A stretch of DNA of 64,000 nt from Nostoc punctiforme NIES-2108 (GCA_003326195.1 LXQE01000136.1:368455-432454), one strand, 5' to 3'. Counted from the first letter of the stretch, positions 1-9,988 are shown. The notes: a model not told the origin generated them from the letters alone. Translations and numbers: made by a program.

Positions 1-3000
1 TATACAACATCAATGGCGTTACATACAGCGGTGTTGTTCCTCTTGCTAAGTATAGGTATTCTGTGGGCGCGGGCAGAATATGGCTTAATGAGGGTAGTTA
101 CAAGTGATAGTTACGGCGGCTTACTTGCACGTCGTTTACTAGTTGCCGCGATCGCAGTACCTTTTATATTGGGATGGGTAATTGTTGAAGGGCAACGGGC
201 AGGAAAATACGATCCGGCATTTGCAGTATCGGTGTTTGCGATCGTTCTGATTGTAATTTTTACTATTTTGATTTGGCAAAGTGCCAGGGTTATTGAACAC
301 CTCAGCTATCAACGCGACCTTGCCCAAGAAGCACTGAGAACCTACGAAGCTAAACTAGGGAGTTTTGTAGATTCTAACGTCATCGGTATTCTGTTTGGCG
401 ATGTGTATGGCGGTATCCAGCAGGCAAATGACGAATTCTTGAGGATGATTGGTTACACGCGGGAGGATTTGTTAGCAGGTAAGTTAAGTTGGAGTCATAT
501 CACACCACCAGATTATCTATACTTGGATGAGCAAGGTGTTGCCGAAGCCCAAGGAAATACCAACGCTACTTGTACGCCCTACGAAAAAGAATATATTCGC
601 AAAGATGGTAGCCGCATCCCGGTTTTAGTTGGTTACGTGCTGCTAGGAGAAAACCGGGAAGAGTCAGTAGCGTTTATCCTCGACTTGAGCGAACGCAAGA
701 AAGCAGAAGCAGAGCAACAAAAATTAGTGTCGGTAGTAGAAAATAGCTCTGATTTTATCGGCATTGCCACCCTTGAAGGTCAATTACTCTATATAAATGA
801 TGCAGGTCAAAAGCTGGTAGGTCTTGCCAGCTTTGATGAAGTGAGGCAAAAAGCAGTATTAGATTACTTCATGCCCAAAGACAAAGCCTATTTCCAAAAA
901 TATATACTGCCGACTGTGCTATCAGAAGGGCGCTGGCAGGGAGAATTCTGCTTCCGGCATCTCCAAACAGGTCAACCGATACCAGTTGATTACAACATCT
1001 TTACTGTTACAGACAAGAACACAGGTCAGCCAATTGCTTTAGCAACGGTGACTCGCGACATCACCAAGCAAAAGCAGACCCAGGAACAAATCTTACAGCT
1101 AAACAGGGATCTACAGCGCCGCATTAGTGAGTTACAAACTTTGTTGGAGGTAATTCCCATTGGAATTGGTATTGCCGAAGATCCAAAATGCCAAAATATC
1201 AAGGTCAACCCTGCTTTTGCCAAGCAATTGGGGATATCGTCAGATACAAATGGTTCTCTCAACGCTTCCTTGGACGAAAGACCACCAAGCTTTAAGATAC
1301 ACCGCGAGGGAAGGGAACTGTCAACAGAAGAACTCCCAATGCAGTACTCTGCTGCTCATGGTGTCGAAGTTCTGAATTCTGAACTTGATGTCGTCCATGA
1401 AAATGGCAAAATCGTCAAGCTGTTGCACTATGTTGCACCCCTGTTTGACGAAGAGGGTAAAACTAGAGGAAGCGTTGGTGCATTTTTAGATATTACGGAG
1501 CGCAAACAGGCAGAGGAAGTACTCCTAAATCAGCAAAAATGGTTAGAGGATGTGTTAAATCTGATGCCAAGACCGTTGCTGTTTATTGAACCAGGAACGG
1601 CGCGGGTAACTTTTGCCAATCGCTCTGCTGATGAATTAGCTGGGGGCGAATTTCCCAAAGGTATACCCGCCGAAGATTATCACACAGCTTACTACTATAC
1701 AGATGCCGCTGGCGATCGCATCCCCAATGAACTTATGCCAGGAGTGCGGGTTGCCCGTGGCGAACGCCTGAATGGATTGGAAGTGGACTGGCACACTCCG
1801 GCTGGTGTGCGCTCTCTACTAGTATTTGCTGATACCTTACCAGGAATGCACGGTCATGCGGCTACCTGTATCTTAGTGTTCCAAGAAATCAGCAACCTCA
1901 AGGCTGCACAAAAAGCCCTCTCATTAAGTTACAAAAGGCTAAAGCTACTATTTGACACAGCCAACGATTTATTATCGAGTCAGCAACCAGTAGCACTAAT
2001 CGATAGCGTCTACCAAAAACTAAGAGACCAAATTGGTTTAGATATTTACTTTAACTATTTGGTTGAGGATAACTCTCAGGTAATGCGGCTAGAGTCTTAC
2101 AGCGGCTTTTCCCAGGAGATAGCAAAGCAAATCGAGTCCTTGGAATTTGCTGAAGCGGTTTGTGGGACTGTCGCCCAGGAGCGTTATGCAATTGCTCTAG
2201 AGAATGTGCAGCAATCAATTGACCCGAAAACAGAATTGATTCGTTCTTTAGGGATTACTGCTTATTATGGTTATCCGTTGATTGCCCAAGGACGGTTATT
2301 GGGTACTCTTTCTTTTGGCAGCCGCACTCTGTTGAGCTTCACCGACAATCAAAAAGGGATGATGCAAGCAGTATGCGACCAAATAGCGATCGCAATGGAA
2401 CGGGCTAGTTTAATTGCTTCTTTGCAACAACAAACTGAGCAGTTACAAGAAGCCAACCGGATGAAGGATGAGTTTCTAGGAATATTATCCCACGAATTGC
2501 GATCGCCCCTTAATGCCATCCTTGGTTGGGCGCAATTACTGCAACGAAGCAAGCTTAGTGATACCCAAATGGCTAGAGCAACGGAGACAATTGAGCGCAA
2601 CGCCAAAGCGCAAACCCAGCTAATTGAAGACTTGCTGGATATATCGCGGATGGTTAGAGGCAAGTTACACCTCGATGTCAGTACTTGTAATTTGGTTCCC
2701 ATCATTGAGTCAGCCATCAAGACTGTTAGTTTAGCCGCCCAATCCAAGGAAATCGATTTGAGATTTTCCCTGAGTCCCTCAAAAAAAACGCGAAATTCAG
2801 ATTGGGAATTAGGAGTTAATCACGAAAATCTCGAATTTTCAGCAGCACAATCCCAAACCAATCAACATTCACAGGACAGTAAACTGGGTGAAAATTCTCA
2901 ATATTTAGTTTCTGGGGATGGCGAACGCTTGCAACAAATCATTTGGAATCTGCTATCCAATGCCATCAAATTCACCCCAGTTGGCGGAAGGGTAGAGGTG

Positions 3001-3297
3001 CAATTGTCAGTAGTCAATGGACAAGAAAAACAACAGACAACAGATAAATATGCCCAAATTCGGGTGATTGATACAGGCATTGGTATCAGTCGTGATTTTC
3101 TTCCTTACGTTTTCGATCGCTTTCGTCAAGCTGATAGTTCTAGCACTAGAATCTATGGTGGATTAGGACTAGGATTAGCGATCGTCCGTCATTTAGTAGA
3201 ATTACATGGTGGTACTGTCCACGCAGATAGCCCAGGTACAGAACAAGGAGCGACGTTTACAGTCAAACTACCACTTCTGAAAACTCCTCCCCAGTAG
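1..3297 (+). CDS. multi-PAS/GAF sensor histidine kinase (5' end outside window)
   Basis: Membrane-anchored two-component sensor kinase. The reading frame is open from base 1; the first in-window ATG is at 13, but the text there resembles the middle of a multi-helix cyanobacterial sensor N-terminus, so the true start probably lies upstream. Counting from base 13: hydrophobic segments near residues 5-20, 40-58 and 70-90; four PAS-like repeats (about 112-230, 232-355, 370-500, 505-635), each ending in a D-I-T/S-E-R-K-type linker; a GAF domain (about 650-795); HisKA with phospho-acceptor His827 in SHELRSPLN; HATPase_c (about 935-1090) with DTGIGIS and [14 protein letters not shown] polar, low-complexity insert (about 917-970) separates HisKA from the ATPase. 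No receiver domain follows, so the partner regulator is elsewhere. The signal sensed cannot be read from the sequence. Family assignment is secure, the start is not. Confidence 0.9.
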   Translation, partial: YTTSMALHTAVLFLLLSIGILWARAEYGLMRVVTSDSYGGLLARRLLVAAIAVPFILGWVIVEGQRAGKYDPAFAVSVFAIVLIVIFTILIWQSARVIEHLSYQRDLAQEALRTYEAKLGSFVDSNVIGILFGDVYGGIQQANDEFLRMIGYTREDLLAGKLSWSHITPPDYLYLDEQGVAEAQGNTNATCTPYEKEYIRKDGSRIPVLVGYVLLGENREESVAFILDLSERKKAEAEQQKLVSVVENSSDFIGIATLEGQLLYINDAGQKLVGLASFDEVRQKAVLDYFMPKDKAYFQKYILPTVLSEGRWQGEFCFRHLQTGQPIPVDYNIFTVTDKNTGQPIALATVTRDITKQKQTQEQILQLNRDLQRRISELQTLLEVIPIGIGIAEDPKCQNIKVNPAFAKQLGISSDTNGSLNASLDERPPSFKIHREGRELSTEELPMQYSAAHGVEVLNSELDVVHENGKIVKLLHYVAPLFDEEGKTRGSVGAFLDITERKQAEEVLLNQQKWLEDVLNLMPRPLLFIEPGTARVTFANRSADELAGGEFPKGIPAEDYHTAYYYTDAAGDRIPNELMPGVRVARGERLNGLEVDWHTPAGVRSLLVFADTLPGMHGHAATCILVFQEISNLKAAQKALSLSYKRLKLLFDTANDLLSSQQPVALIDSVYQKLRDQIGLDIYFNYLVEDNSQVMRLESYSGFSQEIAKQIESLEFAEAVCGTVAQERYAIALENVQQSIDPKTELIRSLGITAYYGYPLIAQGRLLGTLSFGSRTLLSFTDNQKGMMQAVCDQIAIAMERASLIASLQQQTEQLQEANRMKDEFLGILSHELRSPLNAILGWAQLLQRSKLSDTQMARATETIERNAKAQTQLIEDLLDISRMVRGKLHLDVSTCNLVPIIESAIKTVSLAAQSKEIDLRFSLSPSKKTRNSDWELGVNHENLEFSAAQSQTNQHSQDSKLGENSQYLVSGDGERLQQIIWNLLSNAIKFTPVGGRVEVQLSVVNGQEKQQTTDKYAQIRVIDTGIGISRDFLPYVFDRFRQADSSSTRIYGGLGLGLAIVRHLVELHGGTVHADSPGTEQGATFTVKLPLLKTPPQ

Positions 3298-3565
3298 TTG
3301 CCAGCCCTAGTACAACACGGCGGAAATCAACCAATCATTTCAAATCAACGAAACCCTTATGCTGTATTTATTTTTAATTTTTAATTTTTAATTCCGCCTT
3401 GCGGTACTAGCTATCTAATTGGTATACAAAAAAAATGCTTCAAACACCCGTAAGTGGTATCAACAGATTGCTGCTATCTGTTTCCTTTTCTATATTTTTC
3501 ATGAATCTTCCTATAGTAATTAACCACTTACTTACCACGTGTTTGGATTTAAGTAGTCCTCCTAT
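3298..3565. other. intergenic, repeat-derived
   Basis: Convergent gap between the kinase and the DUF4168 gene. It carries AT-rich TTTTTAATTTTTAATT repeats of the kind scattered through Nostoc intergenic DNA. I see no gene. Confidence 0.4.
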
Positions 3566-4051
3566 TTACCGAGGTTCAGGAGGTTGTTGCAGGCGTAATA
3601 AGGTATTGTAAACCTGCCTTTTTAAGATAGTATTATTTTGTAGTTCTATAGTAATTTTGTTGAACTGTTCAAATTTCAACCCATTATCTTCGACAATTTT
3701 TTGAGCGTGGTTACAGTAGTTGACTGCAATATCTTGAGCCTTCCTTGGAAGACCATTTATGCTATTAGAATCGTTGCAGACAATATTGGGAATTTCTCCA
3801 TTGCCCATAAGTTTTTTAATTTCTTCAAAAGCATTTTGACGAGCTGGCTCCATTGCTAGCACGGCTTGAGCGTAACTGTCAATTTCAGTATTGTTAACTA
3901 TTGGTGGTGGTGGAGTTTGAGCGTCAGCTTTAGAACTCAATGAAAAAGCATTGGAAATGACACCCACAGTAGCGATCGCGCCGAAAAATAACGCTCGCGA
4001 AAGAGTTCGCTTTCGGCCAGTTCGGAAAAATAAATCAGAAATTTTCTTCAT
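3566..4051 (-). CDS. DUF4168-type exported protein
   Basis: 161-aa protein of unknown function. A basic N-terminus (KKISDLFFRTGRKR) leads into a hydrophobic stretch ending near AKADAQ-type text at about residue 45, so it is probably exported or periplasmic. The mature part is a small alpha-helical domain with the I-x-x-Y-A-x-A-V-L-x-M-E-P-x-R start typical of the DUF4168 family found in cyanobacteria and proteobacteria. Two cysteines (near residues 92 and 112) could form a disulfide. It stands alone, convergent with the upstream kinase and in the same direction as holA 110 bp away. Family membership is recognised by pattern; function is unknown. Confidence 0.6.
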   Translation of the reverse strand: MKKISDLFFRTGRKRTLSRALFFGAIATVGVISNAFSLSSKADAQTPPPPIVNNTEIDSYAQAVLAMEPARQNAFEEIKKLMGNGEIPNIVCNDSNSINGLPRKAQDIAVNYCNHAQKIVEDNGLKFEQFNKITIELQNNTILKRQVYNTLLRLQQPPEPR

Positions 4052-4160
4052 ATAGTGTGTGACACAAAACTACATCAGGGATATTATAAGAACTTTGAAT
4101 TATTTTCAGAGTTGGAAGTTCCAGGAACTTTTCAATAGATCGAGCTTTTATATTTGATTG

Positions 4161-5150
4161 TCAATTTCCTCGGCATACTTGACAAAGTTCGATTACTTTA
4201 GTCTGGAGAGTTGACATTTCTGATGCTCCTTGCTTGAGGCTGACTTCTAATTCCAGCAGTAGGGGTAAGCAAGAGATTAACTGTTGCACAGAAAGCAGCT
4301 TGATTTCTTGCTGTAAGAAGTAAATCCGTTTGGGATTACTGATATCAGCGGCAATAGCTATCGCTTGTTGATTCCGTTCCCCACTTTCTATCATAATCTT
4401 TACCCACAGCCAGGTGCGAAATTGTCCAATCAGCGTCGCAACTATCCGTAATCCCGGCTCGGAAGCATTGCTCAAATCTACCAGTGTTGTCAAAGCTTTA
4501 GCTGTATCTCCTGTTCTGATTGCTGCTGCTAATTGTAAGCTATTTTGAGTAGTATTTCTTACTAAATTCGTAACAGTATCTATGTCTAAAGGCTTATTGC
4601 TACCTTGGACATATAGCCGTAATTTCTCTAGCTCATTGTAAAGAAGGCGTGTATCATTGCCTACAGATTCTGCTAATAAATGGGAAGTATTGGCAGTCAG
4701 TTTCACACCCACAGTCTGGGCTGCTTGATTAACAGATTGCACCAGTAATTCTGTTTTCCAAGGGGGAATGAGGGGAAATTCTCGGAATTCGGTAGCAAAC
4801 TGTTTTAACAATTTCGTGGATTTGAGGCGTTCATCTGGCTTATTGCGGCTGGTGAGCAATAAAAATGAGTTTTCGGGAATCACAGGTAGCGATCGCCCCA
4901 ATTCTGCCAACACATTCTCTGGACAGTGCTGACACAGAGTAGTGTTTATCAGCCATACCAAGCGCCCACCAGCGCCAAAAGTAGGCGTCATGACCTGATT
5001 TAAGCCCTGGATAGTAGCATCAGCTTGATCTGGCGAGAATGCAGTGTAATTAAAACTTGTCCATTGGGGATCGAGGACGCGATCGCGCAAAAGTGCGATC
5101 GCCTTTTCCATCGCAAAATCATCCTCACCCCAGTAAACATAGATTGGCAT
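4161..5150 (-). CDS. holA: DNA polymerase III subunit delta
   Basis: Delta subunit of the clamp-loader complex, which opens the beta sliding clamp (DnaN) during replication. The 329-aa length matches the family. The N-terminus MPIYVYWGEDDFAMEKAI is the standard cyanobacterial HolA start with the degenerate P-loop region. The middle contains the S-V-G-N-D-T-R-L-L-Y-N-E-L-E-K-L segment of domain II, and the C-terminal helical collar region (about 210-329) holds I-G-Q-F-R-T-W-L-W. Start ATG at 5150. It is monocistronic as far as visible; the downstream gene DUF4168 is 109 bp away. Confidence 0.92.
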   Translation of the reverse strand: MPIYVYWGEDDFAMEKAIALLRDRVLDPQWTSFNYTAFSPDQADATIQGLNQVMTPTFGAGGRLVWLINTTLCQHCPENVLAELGRSLPVIPENSFLLLTSRNKPDERLKSTKLLKQFATEFREFPLIPPWKTELLVQSVNQAAQTVGVKLTANTSHLLAESVGNDTRLLYNELEKLRLYVQGSNKPLDIDTVTNLVRNTTQNSLQLAAAIRTGDTAKALTTLVDLSNASEPGLRIVATLIGQFRTWLWVKIMIESGERNQQAIAIAADISNPKRIYFLQQEIKLLSVQQLISCLPLLLELEVSLKQGASEMSTLQTKVIELCQVCRGN

Positions 5151-5364
5151 AGATAAACCTCTTAGTAGATGGAGAATGGACCATTAGGAGTGCTGAGTGC
5201 TGAGTTAGGAGTTTTATTTACCCCTTTGTCCCCCTATCTCCCTCATCTCCCCACTCCCCACTTCCCACTTCCCACTTCCAAAAATTAAATACTTTTGAAA
5301 TCATTCTCTTAATCAAGGTAATTTTCCCTAAAATCTATCAAGTGAGAGCATGAGGCTATGAAGA
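5151..5364. other. intergenic with short repeats
   Basis: Upstream region of divergent holA and the 2H-like gene. It contains GTGCTGAGTGCTGAGTTAGG direct repeats and a CT-rich run of CCCACTTCCCACTTCC units, both common dispersed repeats in Nostoc. Promoters cannot be placed with confidence. Confidence 0.35.
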
Positions 5365-6153
5365 TTGGACGACAACTATCAAACTTACTTAAATCGGTTA
5401 GCACGACTGACGCTACCAGAAGCCTACAGATCCCAAGCCCAGCATATTCAGGAATCTTCTAAATTTCAGCCACATTCTGGCTTGAGACAAGCAGCGTCCT
5501 TTCCTGGCTATACCATAATTACCCCGCCGGCAGAAGAAGAATCACAAAACTCTGCTTTTTATGCCAAATTACAGACTTACCAACAGGAACTTTTGCAGTT
5601 GCCTGTAAACCGTAATTTGATTGTACCTGTACCTCCTGCTAGCTTCCATCTGACTTTAGCGGATTTAATTTGGGACAATGCTTACCTTGACGCCTACGAA
5701 AAAAATCCTAAATTTGACGAGGAGTTACATTCTTGTTTAGCTGAAATGTTTCAGCAATATCAACAATTGATGACAAATAGGAATAATCCGATTAAATGGC
5801 AAATGCTGGGGCTGATACTGATGCCAAGAGCTATAGCCGTTTGTTTAGTACCTCAAGATCAACGCTGCTACGAGGAAATTATTCAATTTCGCCGAACAAT
5901 TTATCAAAATCCCAAGTTAATTGCCTTGGGTATTGAGCAGCATTATCACTTCACAGCCCATATTACATTAGCCTATTTTGGGGAGGTTCCGTCTGACCTA
6001 GACCGCATAAGCTTCAGCACCATGCTTTCTCAATTGAATGAACAATGGCTGTTGAATTTGCCAGAATTTTTGATTGATCGTGTTGAATTGCGAAAGTTTG
6101 ACAACATGACACGCTATTATCGTGAACCAGACTGGCCGATTTTAGCTTTTTAA
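5365..6153 (+). CDS. DUF1868 / 2H phosphoesterase-like protein
   Basis: 262-aa soluble protein. Two H-x-T motifs spaced as in the 2H phosphoesterase superfamily are visible: H95-L-T97 (SFHLTLADL) and H199-I-T201 (FTAHITLAYFG). In characterised superfamily members such pairs hydrolyse cyclic phosphodiesters or ligate RNA ends; the substrate here is unknown. The overall sequence matches the DUF1868 group common in cyanobacteria. The start is TTG at 5365, because an in-frame TGA lies at 5359-5361 and no ATG occurs before the conserved region; the ribosome-binding site is weak. It appears monocistronic. Family call moderately sure, activity inferred. Confidence 0.75.
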   Translation: MDDNYQTYLNRLARLTLPEAYRSQAQHIQESSKFQPHSGLRQAASFPGYTIITPPAEEESQNSAFYAKLQTYQQELLQLPVNRNLIVPVPPASFHLTLADLIWDNAYLDAYEKNPKFDEELHSCLAEMFQQYQQLMTNRNNPIKWQMLGLILMPRAIAVCLVPQDQRCYEEIIQFRRTIYQNPKLIALGIEQHYHFTAHITLAYFGEVPSDLDRISFSTMLSQLNEQWLLNLPEFLIDRVELRKFDNMTRYYREPDWPILAF

Positions 6154-6301
6154 GTAATTAGTTAGTAGTTAGTAGTCAGTAGTTTCCACTCACTGACAAC
6201 TTACTACTAATGATTAGTTATGTCTGCCTTTTTGAAAGAATTAGGATATACCCAAGAGTAAAGACGCTAAAATTTACAGATGTTGACAACGGGTTAGATT
6301 G

Positions 6302-6553
6302 ATGAGTTCGTCACTCGAAAAAATTTTAAGCGAGATTGAGCAACTGACTCCAGAAGACCAATTGACGGTAATGGGGCATTTGGTAGAGCGCATAAAAAAG
6401 CATATTAACCAAGCCCAACCAAAACGCAAGTGGAGCGATTTGAAGGGTATGGCTCCCTATCCGCTATTGGGTGAGGATGCTCAGGAATGGGTTTCGCGGA
6501 CTCGACAAGAAGGAGATGAGTATCGAGAACGTTTGTTGCAAGGAGAAGAATGA
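6302..6553 (+). CDS. VapB-like antitoxin of a PIN pair
   Basis: 83-aa protein preceding, and overlapping by 4 bases (ATGA), a PIN-domain gene: the classic antitoxin-toxin arrangement. The N-terminal part (residues 1-35, LEKILSEIEQLTPEDQLTVM) is predicted helical and resembles the small cyanobacterial proteins found upstream of PIN toxins; the basic middle (KRKWSDLKG) and acidic tail fit a toxin-wrapping C-terminus. I start at ATG 6302 rather than the adjoining TTG at 6299. No ribbon-helix-helix motif is obvious, so the DNA-binding mode is unclear. The role rests mainly on gene order. Confidence 0.65.
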   Translation: MSSSLEKILSEIEQLTPEDQLTVMGHLVERIKKHINQAQPKRKWSDLKGMAPYPLLGEDAQEWVSRTRQEGDEYRERLLQGEE

Positions 6554-6921
6554 AGATTAGTGATGCATTAGCTAATGTTTCTCGCTTGTTTCTCGATACA
6601 GCACCCGTCATTTATTTTGTAGAACGCAATCCGCAGTTTGTGGATTTAGTCGATCCAATTTTTGAGCGATTGTCAACTGACATTACAGCAGTAGCATCTG
6701 GGATAACGTTATCAGAGTGCTTGGTAGGTGCTATACGTCTGGGGTTAGCTGACTTAGAGCAAGCTTTTGTCGATGTGTTGCAACAAGAACAAGTGGTTTT
6801 TGTGGAGATTAATGCTGCTATTGCGCGAGAAGCTGCGAGAATTCGGGTACGTTATAACCTTCAGTTACCCGATGCGTTGCAGGTGGCGGCGGCAATAATT
6901 GCTGGTTGTGAGGCGTTTTGA
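6550..6921 (+). CDS. PIN-domain (VapC-like) toxin, frameshifted at its 3' end
   Basis: PIN-fold ribonuclease of the VapC type. Acidic active-site residues D16 (LFLDTAPVIYFVE), E56 (TLSECLVG) and D108 (LQLPDALQVAAA) are present. The frame stops at TGA 6919-6921 after GCEAF. Adding one T to the TTTT run at 6916-6919 would restore the expected family ending, L-T-N-D-A-A-L-K-R-V-T, and continue to TAA at 6996-6998. The fourth conserved Asp (in T-N-D) is therefore lost from the encoded 123-aa product. Either this is a real inactivating deletion or a homopolymer sequencing error. The start overlaps the antitoxin stop (ATGA), implying translational coupling. Confidence 0.75.
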   Translation: MKISDALANVSRLFLDTAPVIYFVERNPQFVDLVDPIFERLSTDITAVASGITLSECLVGAIRLGLADLEQAFVDVLQQEQVVFVEINAAIAREAARIRVRYNLQLPDALQVAAAIIAGCEAF

Positions 6922-7141
6922 CCAATGATGCAGCTTTGAAGCGGGTAACGAAATTGAGGGTTTTGGTGGTGTGTGAGTTGGAAAGCCAGAACCCATAATT
7001 ACGCGCTTGGCGATCGCTTACAGTGCTGGTTGAAGTGGTTAGCAGTAATTGTCTAAAATAATTAGCTCAAAGATAAATCCTATGATTTTGTCTTATAGGT
7101 AAACCTAGCTTTTTATCAATGCTCTAAACAAAATCTTCAGC

Positions 7142-7927
7142 CTAAAATTTTGGTTGTTGATATCCGAGGTAAATTGCCTCTAAAAATACATCAGGTGTAA
7201 TAGCTTCTGGCAACTTTTCTAAATTAATAATAGCTACAACTTGCTCGGCTAACTTTAAAGATAATGAGGCTCTTGCCTTTAACGACATTGCACCACGTCG
7301 CTGTAAATACTCACGAATAACTGCAAAATCATCTGGCATCAATGGTGATAAATCGGCAATCTGTACTAACTGTTCATGGAGTGTCTTTGCCTGTTCTGAA
7401 ATTACCAATGTTGAAGATGGGGTGGGTGTTTGGGCTTGAATTACAATTGTGCCAGCAGCCAAATCACCTAAGCGCTTTTCGCGGCTACCCAGCATAATTA
7501 AAAAAGCACCTATAAACAAAGTTTCATCAAAGGGCCGCAGTAAAGCACGTAGCGTTGCTTGTTGTAGCCCGATCAGTCTACCATCATCTCGAACTACGCG
7601 AATTTTAGCAACCCGTTTACCAGGAGTTTCCCCAAACCACAAAGTTTCAAAAAATACAAAATAGCCGATGTAAATTGCAAAAGCGATAATGAAGAAAATT
7701 GCTAACAACCAAATATCTAAACTTGGTAAATTTTTAAAAAAGTATTCAACGAAATTTAACAGCTGTGTCGATAAGACACTCCAAGTAAGGACAAACAGAA
7801 GCAAAGTTATACCCAATACTGTATAGTCAATCAGGAGTGCCAAAGCCCGATTACCGATTCCCGCTAGAGTGAATTCCAACTCTACACTTTCTGGAGTCTG
7901 GAATGTGATGCGATTAAAAAAGCGCAT
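7142..7927 (-). CDS. RDD family membrane protein
   Basis: 261-aa integral membrane protein. The RDD domain spans about residues 18-165: an R-x-x-A-L-L-I-D-Y first helix, a second helix near 68-92, then G-E-T-P-G-K-R-V-A-K-I-R-V and the third conserved block ending G-D-L-A-A-G-T. The cytosolic C-terminal 90 residues are helical and unknown. RDD proteins are thought to act in transport or ion homeostasis, but none can be inferred here. It is the second gene of a leftward pair, 45 bp after the next membrane protein. Confidence 0.8.
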   Translation of the reverse strand: MRFFNRITFQTPESVELEFTLAGIGNRALALLIDYTVLGITLLLFVLTWSVLSTQLLNFVEYFFKNLPSLDIWLLAIFFIIAFAIYIGYFVFFETLWFGETPGKRVAKIRVVRDDGRLIGLQQATLRALLRPFDETLFIGAFLIMLGSREKRLGDLAAGTIVIQAQTPTPSSTLVISEQAKTLHEQLVQIADLSPLMPDDFAVIREYLQRRGAMSLKARASLSLKLAEQVVAIINLEKLPEAITPDVFLEAIYLGYQQPKF

Positions 7928-7972
7928 ATTTTAACTAATTCAAAATTAATAGAGTTGGATTAAGGTGTTGAG

Positions 7973-8818
7973 TTAACGAAAATCTTGCGAGGGAGGTTCT
8001 CGTAATTGTAAACCTAGACCTTCACGCCGACTACGCAAGTCCAAGTATAAAACAGCTTTTAGTGCTTGCCAAAATGGCATGACTAAAACTCCACCGATCA
8101 AGCTTCCAATCACAGAAATAAGATTAACAATCGAGTAAATAGCAGTACCAGGCTCAAGCCTGATTAGGAATAAGCTAGGTATATAGTTTAATACAAACAC
8201 CAACGGCAATGTAACGATAAAACCAACTAAAACAATGCCTTGAATGCGAAATACTGAGGCTTTAGTTAACTCCCAACTTCTGGCAACACTTTCGCCACCA
8301 TTGATATTTTCCTCAACCGCTAAGGGCACTTCAGCTACTATCCAACGGGAGTAGAACCAGGTTAGTCCTAACAGCACAAGAACTACCGTTACAATTCCTC
8401 CCACAATTATGACTGTAATACCTGTACTAACACCAAATATCCCTCCTAATACTCCTCCGATCAACGCACCTAGCACACCGCCCACGATCGCTAATCCAAT
8501 ATAAATTATCAGTAAAGATATACCTACTTGGAAAGCAACTCTTAAAAAAGACCAAAGACGTGGATTAATATGGCTCCTGGCAGTTTGAACACCTTCAGGC
8601 TGGTAAATCAATTCTCCAAAAGCCAAGCGTGAAATTAGTCCAGAGATGGCTGCATATTTTGCCCAACCATACACAGGAACTAAAACCCACAAGTGAGCGA
8701 TCGCAGCTAGGTTAAGATAAGTCTTCAAATGAGAACGATACAACCGTACTGCAGCACTGACAACGTTACCGATACTCAGTGGTTGTATCTGGCCGGAAGA
8801 GCCAAAGTTTTCAGACAT
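7973..8818 (-). CDS. polytopic membrane protein of unknown function
   Basis: 281 aa with about six hydrophobic segments (roughly 35-60, 92-118, 122-160, 195-220, 230-255). A very glycine-rich stretch, V-G-G-V-L-G-A-L-I-G-G, lies in the third segment. The N-terminus (QPLSIGNVVSAAVRLYRSHLKTYL) resembles the cytosolic lead of DUF975 / GlpQ-type membrane proteins. It is transcribed leftward ahead of the RDD gene and divergently from the SpoIIM-like gene, a neighbourhood often conserved in bacteria. No catalytic motif is visible. Function unknown. Confidence 0.65.
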   Translation of the reverse strand: MSENFGSSGQIQPLSIGNVVSAAVRLYRSHLKTYLNLAAIAHLWVLVPVYGWAKYAAISGLISRLAFGELIYQPEGVQTARSHINPRLWSFLRVAFQVGISLLIIYIGLAIVGGVLGALIGGVLGGIFGVSTGITVIIVGGIVTVVLVLLGLTWFYSRWIVAEVPLAVEENINGGESVARSWELTKASVFRIQGIVLVGFIVTLPLVFVLNYIPSLFLIRLEPGTAIYSIVNLISVIGSLIGGVLVMPFWQALKAVLYLDLRSRREGLGLQLREPPSQDFR

Positions 8819-8898
8819 AATGGTAAATTTCCCTTGAAATTACGGAGATGAATTTGAGGCTATCTTAAACTAAGTTAAACTCAGTGTTCCCAAAATTC

Positions 8899-9852
8899 AT
8901 GAATATTCAACGTTGGATTGCGCGACGAGAACCAAATTGGCAGCGTTTGGATGCCCTACTAAAGCAGATAGAAAAAAAAGGGTTAAAGTCCTTACGGGCA
9001 GCAGAAATTAGAGAGTTAGCGAGTTTATATCGTTCAGTGGCGGCAGATTTGGCACGTGCCCGCACTCAGCAAATCAGTAATACTTTGATCCAAAGTTTAC
9101 AATCTTTAACAACTCGTGCCTATACGCAGATTTACCAAGGTTCCCGGCGACAGGAATGGCAGGCAATCCTAGAATTTTACCGCTGGGGATTACCATCTGT
9201 AGTCCAGAAAGCTTTTGTATACATTGCTATGGCAACGGCACTATTTTTACTAGGCGCACTAGTGGCTTGGTGGTATTCCTGGCAAAACCCCAGCTTTATG
9301 CCTTTAATCGTACCTGAAAGCTTGATTACCAAGGTGCGAGATGAGCATAAATTATGGATGGGTTCAATTGTCGGTGTTGAACCTCTGGCATCCAGCGGTA
9401 TCATGATCAATAATTTATCAGTGTCTTTTGGGGCTGTTGCAGGTGGTATGACGGCTGGAGCATACACAGCCTATTTGATGGTATTTAATGGTTTATTAAT
9501 TGGTGCTGTTAGTACTTTAGTTGGTCAAAATAATCTGGCTTATCCTTTTTGGGCCTTTGTGTTTCCGCATGGTTCCTTGGAATTACCCGCGATCTTTTTT
9601 GCTGGAGGTGCGGGATTTTTATTAGCAAGAGCAATTTTATTTCCTGGTAAATATCGCCGTGGGGATGCACTGAAATTCTATGGTTATCAGGCGGTGCAGC
9701 TAGTATTTGGGATTGTACCAATGTTGATTATTGCTGGTGTGATCGAAGGCTTTTTCTCTCCTAATCCTAATGTACCTGATGCAATTAAATATTTGGCAGG
9801 GATAGGATTATTTATACTTTTAGTGCTGTATTGTAACCGTAAGCAAACATAA
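8899..9852 (+). CDS. SpoIIM-like (stage II sporulation protein M family) membrane protein
   Basis: 317-aa membrane protein. The N-terminal cytosolic helical part (residues 1-105) carries W-I-A-R-R-E-P-N-W-Q-R-L and R-E-L-A-S-L-Y-R-S-V, followed by about six membrane helices and the F-P-H-G-S-L-E-L-P-A-I motif (about residues 220-235) that is diagnostic for the SpoIIM/DUF95 family. In non-sporulating bacteria the function is unknown; family members occur beside RDD proteins, as here. An upstream in-frame GTG at 8884 exists, but ATG 8899 gives the conserved MNIQRW start. Confidence 0.82.
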   Translation: MNIQRWIARREPNWQRLDALLKQIEKKGLKSLRAAEIRELASLYRSVAADLARARTQQISNTLIQSLQSLTTRAYTQIYQGSRRQEWQAILEFYRWGLPSVVQKAFVYIAMATALFLLGALVAWWYSWQNPSFMPLIVPESLITKVRDEHKLWMGSIVGVEPLASSGIMINNLSVSFGAVAGGMTAGAYTAYLMVFNGLLIGAVSTLVGQNNLAYPFWAFVFPHGSLELPAIFFAGGAGFLLARAILFPGKYRRGDALKFYGYQAVQLVFGIVPMLIIAGVIEGFFSPNPNVPDAIKYLAGIGLFILLVLYCNRKQT

Positions 9853-9882
9853 AAAATATTTTAATTGAATATTTAAACACAC

Positions 9883-9923
9883 CTTAATTTCTTGCTTATC
9901 AATTGTTAAATAAGCTTTAACCA
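9883..9923 (+). promoter_or_regulatory. candidate Pho-box array upstream of pstS
   Basis: Four 8-base blocks recur with 3-base spacers, an 11-bp period: CTTAATTT (9883), GCTTATCA (9894), GTTAAATA (9905), TTTAACCA (9916). This is the layout of cyanobacterial SphR/PhoB sites, whose units resemble CTTAACCT. The last block fits best, the second poorly. It lies 66 bp before the pstS start, with a possible -10-like TAAAAT near 9962. Inference from pattern and position. Confidence 0.45.
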
Positions 9924-9988
9924 TACAAAATGTAGCCTATTTAAGACTGGAATTACAGCAGTAAAATACTCCTGGAATCAGAGATAAT

